Source: an uncultured Clostridia bacterium | GTDB taxonomy: Bacteria > Bacillota > Clostridia > Oscillospirales > Acutalibacteraceae | Length of the DNA: 18,070 nt | Reading direction: 5' to 3' | Assembly: GCA_945869905.1 (NCBI GenBank) | Contig: CAMBQD010000003.1 | Location: 1 to 18,070, forward strand | Part shown: positions 12,795 to 18,070 of the stretch, one piece after another | Numbering within the stretch: position 1 is the stretch's first letter | Layout of the letters: every line of letters starts with the position of its first letter | Program-made: the position numbers and the translations under genes | Notes under the pieces: model-generated | Seen by the model: the letters and a program-made list of their open reading frames with translations, nothing else | Database searches by the model: none | Told to the model about the DNA's origin: nothing

Positions 12795-15100
12795 CACCCT
12801 TCACCTCCGAAAAAGGATTTGGCAATCCTAACGCTTTCCATTGCGTCCTTTGCATAATAGTCCGCATTTATCATTTTTGCATATGATTTTGTAAGAACTG
12901 CTCCACCCACAAGTACCTTTGCATCGGTGTTTTCGTGGATTAGCCTGATGGTTTTTTCCATATTGGGCACAGTGGTTGTCATAAGGGCGGAAAGGGCAAC
13001 AAGCCTGCAATTGTTTTTTACTGCCTCCTCCATCACCTTTTCACACTTAACGTCCTTACCTAAATCAATTACATCAAAGCCGTAGTTTGAAAGCAAAACC
13101 TTAACAATGTTTTTGCCAATGTCGTGTATGTCACCCTCAACAGTGGCGATGACAATTTTGTTTTCGCTTTTCTTTTCCTGTCCTGTTAAAACAAGATGAG
13201 CCTTAATTTCATTAAACGCCTCTTTTGCGGCGTCGGCGCTCATCAGTAGTTGAGGCAGGAAAATTTTGTTTTTCTCAAATCCGTCACCCACCACGTCAAG
13301 GGCAGGGATAATATAATCGTTGATTATATCAAGGGGTGCGGTGGCTTTAAGCAGCTCCTTAGCACAGGCACCTGCATCCTCCTTAATGCCCTTAATAATT
13401 GCTGTTTTTAAGTCAAAAACGGAAACAGCAGTGGGGGCAGTGCCGGAAACGGTGACAGATTCAATATATTCCGTGCAGTTGTCATCATATCCCATAAGCG
13501 CGTTAAAGGAATAATAGGCATTCATCATCGGCTCGCTGAGAGGATTGATTATGCCTGCCGAAAGGCCGTTCTCAAGAGCAAGAGTAAAGAAGGCAGTGTT
13601 AATGGCGTCACGCTTAGGCAGACCGAAGCTGATGTTTGATACGCCCAGCACAGTGCCTACGCCAAGCTCGTTTCTGATATATTTAACTGCCTTTAAGGTT
13701 TCTATGGCATTGTTCTTATCGGTGGATATGGTCATTGTCAGCGCGTCAACCACAAGGTCCTTTTTGTCAATGCCGTATTCCTGCGCAGTGGCAATAATCT
13801 TTTTGGCAATATCAATTCTGCCCTGAGCAGTAGGAGGTATACCGTCTTCGTCAAGGCAAAGGCATACAACAACTCCGCCGTATTTTTTTACAAGAGGGAA
13901 TATCTCCTTCATTGATGACTGCTTGCCGTTAACCGAATTAACCATAGGCTTGCCGTTATAAATGCGCATTGCGTTTTCAAGTGCTTTGGCATTGGAGGAG
14001 TCAAGCTGTAACGGCAGAGGCAGAACGCTTTGCAGATTGTATACTGCGTCGGAAAGCATTTTAACCTCATCTATTTCAGGCAATCCCACATTGACATCAA
14101 GTATGTGTGCGCCCTTTTCCTGCTGGGCAAGACCTTCCTTTATTACATAATCTATATCGTTGTTCCTCAGTGCCTCTTTGAAAAGCTTTTTACCCGTGGG
14201 ATTAATTCTCTCACCGATTACAACAGGCTTTTTGCCTATGGTAACTGCAGTTGAATAGGAGCAAACAACGGTATCACTTTTCTTTTCGGGCAATGAGTCG
14301 GGTATATTTTTGCACAGGTTAATCATTTCCCGGATGTGCTTTGGCGTTGTGCCGCAGCATCCGCCTAAATAGGACACGCCTGCTTTTGCTATTTCCAGCA
14401 TATCCTGTGCAAATTCATCAGGTGAAACGTTGTATACCGTCTGTCCGTCAACCGACTCGGGCAGTCCTGCATTGGGCATTACAATAATAGGCAGAGATGT
14501 GCAATTTCTAAGCTCTTTTACAAGGGGTATCATTTGCTTTGGTCCTAATCCGCAGTTTACACCGATTACGTCAACTCCAAGCCCCTCCAGCATAGCACAG
14601 GCTGATTTAACATCTCCTCCTGTGAGCAGTCTGCCCTTTTCATCAAAAATCATTGATGCAAAAACAGGCAGATTGCTGTTTTCCTTTGCCGCCAAAACAG
14701 CCGCCTTAAGCTCATAGGTGTCGCTCATTGTTTCAATGATAATGACATCTGCGCCGTCCTTACCGGCAACGACTACCTCGGAAAAAAGCTCAACAGCCCT
14801 TTCAAAATCCAAGTCGCCCATAGGCTTTAACAGCTTGCCGGTTGGCCCTATGTCAAGGGCAACTCTTCTGCCGGCTTTTTTTGCCAGTGCCACACCTGCT
14901 TTTACAAGCTCTGCCACATTGTCATATTTCAGCGAATTTGCGCCGAAGGTGTTGGCAGTGATAAATTCTGCGCCTGCATCTGCATATCCCTTGTGCACAG
15001 CAAATACTCTGTCAGGCTGGGTAATATTCAATTGCTCCGGAAGCTCTCCTGCCGAAAGATTCAGCATGCTTCCCATTCCGCCGTCAAAAAATTTAATCAT
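12794..15100 (-). CDS. metH: Cobalamin-dependent methionine synthase core (Hcy, methyl-THF and B12 domains)
   Basis: 768 residues versus about 1,230 for E. coli MetH. Domain order: homocysteine-binding barrel (about 1-285) with zinc ligands Cys183 (GVNCG) and Cys248-Cys249 (GGCCGTTP); pterin-binding barrel (about 292-550) starting VVIGERINPTGKKLF; cobalamin cap and Rossmann domain (about 565-768) with the base-off B12 motif DIHDIG (657-662, axial His659) and VALSALMTTTVPNM. The C-terminal SAM-binding reactivation domain is absent and is supplied by the gene just upstream. It transfers methyl from 5-methyl-THF through cob(I)alamin to homocysteine, making methionine. The ATG at 15098-15100 overlaps the previous stop (ATGATTAA, 8 bases) and has almost no ribosome binding site, so translation probably depends on coupling. 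An earlier TTG at 15112 is less likely. Confidence 0.93.
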   Translation of the reverse strand: MIKFFDGGMGSMLNLSAGELPEQLNITQPDRVFAVHKGYADAGAEFITANTFGANSLKYDNVAELVKAGVALAKKAGRRVALDIGPTGKLLKPMGDLDFERAVELFSEVVVAGKDGADVIIIETMSDTYELKAAVLAAKENSNLPVFASMIFDEKGRLLTGGDVKSACAMLEGLGVDVIGVNCGLGPKQMIPLVKELRNCTSLPIIVMPNAGLPESVDGQTVYNVSPDEFAQDMLEIAKAGVSYLGGCCGTTPKHIREMINLCKNIPDSLPEKKSDTVVCSYSTAVTIGKKPVVIGERINPTGKKLFKEALRNNDIDYVIKEGLAQQEKGAHILDVNVGLPEIDEVKMLSDAVYNLQSVLPLPLQLDSSNAKALENAMRIYNGKPMVNSVNGKQSSMKEIFPLVKKYGGVVVCLCLDEDGIPPTAQGRIDIAKKIIATAQEYGIDKKDLVVDALTMTISTDKNNAIETLKAVKYIRNELGVGTVLGVSNISFGLPKRDAINTAFFTLALENGLSAGIINPLSEPMMNAYYSFNALMGYDDNCTEYIESVTVSGTAPTAVSVFDLKTAIIKGIKEDAGACAKELLKATAPLDIINDYIIPALDVVGDGFEKNKIFLPQLLMSADAAKEAFNEIKAHLVLTGQEKKSENKIVIATVEGDIHDIGKNIVKVLLSNYGFDVIDLGKDVKCEKVMEEAVKNNCRLVALSALMTTTVPNMEKTIRLIHENTDAKVLVGGAVLTKSYAKMINADYYAKDAMESVRIAKSFFGGEG

Positions 15101-15650
15101 TTTCAATACCAATTATTGCCGTAACTGATTTTGTGGGCACCATCTGATAGGTGTCTGTAAGGGTTAAGCCTATACGCTTTGTCAGCTCCAGCAAATCAAA
15201 AATCTTTTTATTTTCCTTTATGTCCAAATCAAAATATCCGGGTGAGTACCTTTGCCTTAAGGTCATACCCTGTTCCCTCAGCTTGTTCTCAAGACTGTCA
15301 CATACCTCCTCTATCTTGGAGGCCAGGCAGGCTTGAAGTACAGCCGTTTTGGCAATATCAGTGGCACTGTAGGTTCTTAACATTCTGTCACATTCCGTGC
15401 CTAAGGTTGCACCGAAAATGCACACTCGGCTGCAACCCTTAATTGTGTCTGCAAGACGTTTGCTGCTGAAGACCGTGTCGCCTATTATAAGGCTGTCATC
15501 GGTAACCTTGCAGTCAAATATTCTGTGCAGGGTTTTCGGCTTAACATATCGGTTAACCTCATCACAGCAACTATCTATCAGTGCCAGCAGCCTTTCGTCG
15601 TCTGTTTTTGAGGAGGTCCTGAGATAACGTAAAATTTCTGCCCTATTCAT
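15093..15650 (-). CDS. Stand-alone MetH activation-domain protein
   Basis: 185 residues from the ATG at 15648-15650, which overlaps the metF TAG (ATGAATAG, 8 bases). The protein matches the C-terminal activation domain of MetH: a helical start, GATLGTECDRML (80-91), the SAM-site motif RQRYSPGYFD (132-141, corresponding to R-x3-GY of MetH) and QMVPTKSVTAIIG (169-181). In MetH this domain binds SAM and methylates cob(II)alamin during reductive reactivation. Here it is a separate chain, as in many Clostridia, and would have to dock on the core MetH encoded immediately downstream. The acidic PDH sequence that normally follows GY in full-length MetH is replaced by FDLDI, a noticeable divergence. 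Confidence 0.85.
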   Translation of the reverse strand: MNRAEILRYLRTSSKTDDERLLALIDSCCDEVNRYVKPKTLHRIFDCKVTDDSLIIGDTVFSSKRLADTIKGCSRVCIFGATLGTECDRMLRTYSATDIAKTAVLQACLASKIEEVCDSLENKLREQGMTLRQRYSPGYFDLDIKENKKIFDLLELTKRIGLTLTDTYQMVPTKSVTAIIGIEND

Positions 15651-16509
15651 TGATAATTGCCGACAGTCCTTCCATAATCTGATGTGCAACATCAGGCTTG
15701 TTCATTGTGTAAATATGAATGTTATTAACTCCGTTTGCCATCAGGTCTATTATTTGCTCGGTGGCATAAATAATACCTGCCTGCTTCATAGCCTGTGGAT
15801 TTTCTCCGAAACGCTCCATAATTTTTTCAAATTTTTTGGGAATGGAGCAGTTTGAAAGCTCGGCACTGCGCTTAATTTGCTTGGCGTTTGTTATGGGCAT
15901 AATGCCTGCAATAATAGGGACGTTAATTTCCTTTATTGCGCACATTTCACGGAAATTATAAAATGCCTCATTGTCAAAGAACATTTGAGAGGTTAAAAAG
16001 TCAAGACCGCAGTCCACCTTTTCTTTAAGATGTGCAATATCCTCAACTCTGCCGGCAGACTCCGGATGAATTTCAGGATAACAGGCACCGCCGATACAAA
16101 AATTACCTCTTGATTTTATTTCATTTACAAGCTCATATGCGTGGTGATAATACTGATTTGCACTCATAACAAAATCCTTTGGAATGTCACCCCGCAGTGC
16201 AAGTATATTTTCTACACCGTTTTCCTCCAGCTCGTCAAGAACACTGTTGATTTTTTCCTTTGTGGAGGTTAGGCAGGTAAGATGTGAAAGGGGTGTGACA
16301 CCGCCGTCCTTGATTGCATTTGCAATCTCCGTGGTAAATCCGCTGGTTGTGCCTGCCGCACCGTAGGTTACACTCATAAAGGAGGGCTTGTCCTTAACCA
16401 TTTCGCTGATAACATTTTTTGTATCAGCAATTCTTGCCCACTCCTTTGGCGGAAAAACCTCAAAGGAAACGGTGACCTTTTTGTTTTTTAATATTTCGCT
16501 TACTTTCAT
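15643..16509 (-). CDS. metF: 5,10-methylenetetrahydrofolate reductase
   Basis: 288 residues. MetF reduces 5,10-methylene-THF to 5-methyl-THF with FAD, producing the methyl donor for MetH. Visible motifs are VSFEVFPPK (14-22, with the catalytic Glu17), SVTYGAAGTTSG, the flavin-site ALRGDIPKD, GGACYPEIHPES, and DFLTSQMFFDNEAFYNF. The E. coli enzyme is 296 residues, so length is normal. The ATG at 16507-16509 has AAAAGGA about 9 bases upstream. First gene of the metF-activation-metH-Rrf2 operon, with a good promoter directly upstream and a leader of only about 26 nt, leaving no room for an S-box or B12 riboswitch. In anaerobic Clostridia some MetF proteins work with a zinc-finger MetV partner; none is seen here. 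Confidence 0.94.
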   Translation of the reverse strand: MKVSEILKNKKVTVSFEVFPPKEWARIADTKNVISEMVKDKPSFMSVTYGAAGTTSGFTTEIANAIKDGGVTPLSHLTCLTSTKEKINSVLDELEENGVENILALRGDIPKDFVMSANQYYHHAYELVNEIKSRGNFCIGGACYPEIHPESAGRVEDIAHLKEKVDCGLDFLTSQMFFDNEAFYNFREMCAIKEINVPIIAGIMPITNAKQIKRSAELSNCSIPKKFEKIMERFGENPQAMKQAGIIYATEQIIDLMANGVNNIHIYTMNKPDVAHQIMEGLSAIINE

Positions 16510-16541
16510 TAAGATAAATCCTTTTCAATTTAATATATGAT

Positions 16542-16570
16542 ATTATACTACTGCTTTGGTAGGAATTCAA
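16542..16570 (-). promoter_or_regulatory. metF operon promoter
   Basis: Read on the minus strand: TTGAAT (16570-16565), 17-base spacer, TATAAT (16547-16542, perfect). The predicted start is near 16535, about 26 nt before the metF ATG. The -35 overlaps the stop codon of the upstream small gene, so read-through from that gene is also possible. Confidence 0.68.
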
Positions 16571-16773
16571 GCAATATTTGCTGTATTGGTACTATTATTA
16601 TTTTCCATATCCTTTTGAGTACAGCAAATTTCATTTGTTGCCGCAATTGTGGCAAGAGAGTCGCCAAGCTGAGTAAATATTACCGCCAAAAGAGAAATTT
16701 CACTGTTGCTTTTGCCCTTTGCAATGGCGCAGGCAAGGGCAGAAACCGTTATATTCATAGAACAGCCGTCCAT
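16567..16773 (-). CDS. Small conserved-type protein of unknown function, 68 residues
   Basis: The ATG at 16771-16773 follows a strong AGAGGTGA site 4 bases upstream. The product starts MDGCSMNITVSALACAIAKG, continues with a helical SEISLLAVIFTQLGDSLATIAA (24-45) and ends in a Cys50-Cys51 pair and a polar, Asn-rich tail. I recall similar short proteins in Ruminococcaceae (LLAAVFTQLGDTLATI-type core) annotated only as domains of unknown function (possibly DUF6774, from memory and unchecked). It has no transmembrane helix of full length and four cysteines (4, 15, 50, 51). It is on the same strand as metF, 57 bases upstream, and divergent from rplM. Its function is unknown. Confidence 0.72.
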   Translation of the reverse strand: MDGCSMNITVSALACAIAKGKSNSEISLLAVIFTQLGDSLATIAATNEICCTQKDMENNNSTNTANIA

Positions 16774-16886
16774 AATTCACCTCTGTTTTTTGTAAATAAT
16801 AAATTAGATAATCATATAAAAAAGTGAGAAAAAACGAGAAAAACGAAGAAACCAACCTTTTATATAAAATTATTTTAAAATTTTTG

Positions 16887-16915
16887 TTGACTATCAAATC
16901 CCTCTATGCTATTAT
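16887..16915 (+). promoter_or_regulatory. rplM-rpsI promoter
   Basis: TTGACT (16887-16892), 17-base spacer, TATTAT (16910-16915) with TGC before it (TG-extended -10). Predicted start near 16922. The roughly 60-nt leader holds one small hairpin (GACTGC-TTT-GCAGTT, 16935-16949). Autoregulatory leaders upstream of rplM are known in Firmicutes, but this hairpin alone is not enough to call one. Confidence 0.78.
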
Positions 16916-16982
16916 ATTCACGCACTTAAAAAACGACTGCTTTGCAGTTATCATTAAAATTACGGTTTGGAGGATATTGATT

Positions 16983-17411
16983 ATGTCAACATTTATGCCA
17001 AAAGCTGACGAAATCCAGCGCAAGTGGTATGTTATTGACGCTGCTGACAAGCCTCTCGGACGTGTAGCAAGCGAAGCTGCAGTTCTCCTCAGAGGTAAGC
17101 ATAAGCCAATTTTTATGCCTAATGTTGATTGCGGTGATTTTGTTATTATCATTAACACTGATAAGGCTGTTCTTACAGGCGACAAGCTTAACAAAAAGCT
17201 TTATCAGCATCACACAGGTTACATCGGTAACCTTAAGGAAGTTAAATACGGCACTCTTATGAAGGAAAAGAGCGATTTTGCTATGCAGCTTGCTGTTAAG
17301 GGAATGGTTCCCGATACCACTCTCGGCAGAAAGCAGCTTACAAGATGCCGCATCTATAAGGGCGCAGACCACAAGCACGAGGCTCAGCAGCCTGAAGCTT
17401 GGGAATTTTAA
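16983..17411 (+). CDS. rplM: 50S ribosomal protein L13
   Basis: 142 residues, identical in length to E. coli L13. It begins MSTFMPKADEIQRKWYVIDA, followed by the family segments DKPLGRVASEAAVLLRGKHK and QHHTGYIGNLKE, then LGRKQLTRCRIYKGADHKHE. The ATG at 16983 has GGAGGA at 16969-16974; the upstream in-frame extension lies in the promoter region. L13 is an early-assembly protein binding 23S rRNA. It forms the conserved rplM-rpsI operon with the next gene 16 bases downstream. Confidence 0.97.
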   Translation: MSTFMPKADEIQRKWYVIDAADKPLGRVASEAAVLLRGKHKPIFMPNVDCGDFVIIINTDKAVLTGDKLNKKLYQHHTGYIGNLKEVKYGTLMKEKSDFAMQLAVKGMVPDTTLGRKQLTRCRIYKGADHKHEAQQPEAWEF

Positions 17412-17427
17412 GGGAGGTATCTGAATT

Positions 17428-17826
17428 ATGTACGAAACAAATCCTTATTTCTACGGAACCGGTAGAAGAAAAGAATCTGTAGCTCGTGTACGTGTTTATG
17501 CAGGTACCGGCAAAATCACAATTAATGACAGAGACATTGACGATTACTTTGGTCTTGAAACACTTAAGCTCATCGTTCGTCAGCCTCTTAATCTTACAGA
17601 AACAACTGAGAAGTTTGACATCGTTTGCCGTGTAAACGGCGGCGGCGTAACAGGTCAGGCAGGCGCAATCCGTCACGGTATTGCAAGAGCTCTTCTTCAG
17701 TATGACGAGTCACTCCGTCCTGCACTTAAAAAGGCAGGCTTCCTTACACGTGACCCACGTATGAAGGAGAGAAAAAAGCCGGGTCTCAAAAAAGCACGTC
17801 GTGCACCACAGTTCTCAAAGAGATAA
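17428..17826 (+). CDS. rpsI: 30S ribosomal protein S9
   Basis: 132 residues with the family signature GTGRRKESVARVRVYAGTGK (about 11-30), the GGGVTGQAGAIRHGIARAL block (about 72-90) and the basic C-terminal tail ending PQFSKR, whose last residues reach the P-site tRNA. The ATG at 17428 has GGGAGGT upstream. The last six codons, including the stop, are repeated at the end of the window (18016-18033). Confidence 0.97.
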   Translation: MYETNPYFYGTGRRKESVARVRVYAGTGKITINDRDIDDYFGLETLKLIVRQPLNLTETTEKFDIVCRVNGGGVTGQAGAIRHGIARALLQYDESLRPALKKAGFLTRDPRMKERKKPGLKKARRAPQFSKR

Positions 17827-17863
17827 TCTTACTGTTTACAGGAACGTTCCGTATATACGGAGC
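17809..17863. repeat. 55-bp direct repeat, copy 1 (rpsI 3' end and terminator)
   Basis: Begins at the CAG codon of the final QFSKR-stop of rpsI and runs to the middle of the downstream terminator arm. It is identical over 55 bases to 18016-18070; the bases just before each copy differ (A versus C). Confidence 0.95.
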
Positions 17864-17874
17864 GTTCTTTTTTT
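17842..17874 (+). terminator. Terminator of the rplM-rpsI operon
   Basis: GAACGTTCCGTA (17842-17853) pairs with TACGGAGCGTTC (17856-17867) over 12 bp with one G-U wobble, followed by seven T residues (17868-17874). The stem is unusually GC-balanced and long; it is repeated, without its last bases and T-run, at 18049-18070. Confidence 0.92.
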
Positions 17875-18015
17875 GCCTGTGGTGCACTCCACGTCGTGCA
17901 CCTCGCAGGGTGGTACCCTAAAAATCATTCGCATCTAAAGAAGCTCTGATTTTTAGACCACTACTAAGCTCTTATTGCTCCCTTCATCTGCCACTGGCAG
18001 CAGTCGCAAACGAGC
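17864..18015. other. 152-base spacer with three inverted repeats
   Basis: No gene is visible. Dyads: AGGGT-GGT-ACCCT (17907-17919); CTAAAAATCA (17918-17927) with TGATTTTTAG (17947-17956), a 10-bp stem with a 19-base loop; CTGCCA-C-TGGCAG (17988-18000). Also TGTGGTGCAC (17878-17887) is the reverse complement of the rpsI segment 17801-17810, and CACGTCGTGCACC (17890-17902) repeats 17795-17807. The stretch is richer in GC and in structure than other intergenic DNA here and may be a dispersed structured repeat or an RNA. Confidence 0.5.
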
Positions 18016-18070
18016 CAGTTCTCAAAGAGATAATCTTACTGTTTACAGGAACGTTCCGTATATACGGAGC
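18016..18070. repeat. 55-bp direct repeat, copy 2, ending exactly at the window edge
   Basis: Exact second copy of 17809-17863. The window stops at the very base where the identity is last observed, so the true length of the repeat is not known. Together with the spacer this makes a 207-base repeat unit that may be present in more copies than seen. Confidence 0.95.

Noticed and set aside
14718..15128. 136-codon open frame on the plus strand over metH
   Set aside because: Ser/Ala/Pro-rich shadow of the metH coding strand, no start signal, and metH is certain.
16510..16566. Possible SAM (S-box) or cobalamin riboswitch before metF
   Set aside because: Only 57 bases separate metF from the upstream gene and the predicted leader is about 26 nt, too short for either riboswitch; no conserved core is visible.
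16922..16982. Possible L13-type autoregulatory leader before rplM
   Set aside because: Only one 6-bp hairpin with a 3-base loop is visible (16935-16949); without the conserved core I cannot support the call.

Overview
The window looks like a chromosomal segment of a low-to-moderate GC Gram-positive anaerobe of the class Clostridia, probably near Ruminococcaceae/Oscillospiraceae. The grounds are strong AGGAGG-type ribosome binding sites, TTGACA/TATAAT promoters with frequent TG-extended -10 boxes, a short clostridial-type NadB, a methionine synthase split into separate core and activation proteins, and a MurA starting at TTG. The taxonomic placement is inference; no rRNA is present. Gene content is mostly housekeeping, and I see no phage, transposase, CRISPR or obvious defence genes.

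Layout. 1-2259 (minus): comM (YifB-type AAA+ ATPase), then a LUD-domain protein. 2363-4187 (plus): alpha-phosphoglucomutase followed by a 31-residue membrane miniprotein and a terminator. The divergent comM and pgm promoters share one -35 region. 4347-6464 (plus): a compact cluster of a membrane-anchored XRE regulator, a YdcF/SanA-type DUF218 membrane protein and TrmO (tRNA t6A methyltransferase), ending at a terminator shared with the converging nadBC operon. 6521-8639 (minus): nadB-nadC for quinolinate and NAD synthesis, without nadA. A 19-bp palindrome lies just downstream of the predicted nadB transcription start. 8810-9379 (plus): a HAD-IB phosphatase divergent from nadB.

9380-9749 is an AT-rich stretch without a convincing gene. 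9750-11036 (plus) is murA, followed by a terminator, then walJ (metallo-beta-lactamase fold) and rlmH. rlmH is full length only if a -1 frameshift is made at an A AAA AAG heptamer; otherwise it is broken by a one-base deletion. 12402-16773 (minus), in order of transcription: a small DUF-type protein, metF, the MetH activation domain as its own gene, the MetH core (homocysteine, folate and cobalamin domains), and an Rrf2 regulator with IscR-type cysteines. The last four are linked by overlapping stop/start codons. They form a methyl-branch methionine operon: MetF makes 5-methyl-THF, MetH moves the methyl group to homocysteine through cobalamin, the activation protein would reactivate oxidised cobalamin with SAM, and the Rrf2 protein is a candidate redox or Fe-S sensor for the operon.

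16983-17826 (plus): rplM-rpsI with a strong promoter and terminator. The last 55 bases of the window exactly repeat the rpsI 3' end plus most of its terminator. This may mark a contig end caused by an unresolved repeat (55 is a common assembler k-mer size), or an attachment-site-like duplication. The best leads for follow-up are the rlmH frameshift, the nadB palindrome, the Rrf2-MetH linkage and the terminal repeat. None is proven to be a new system.
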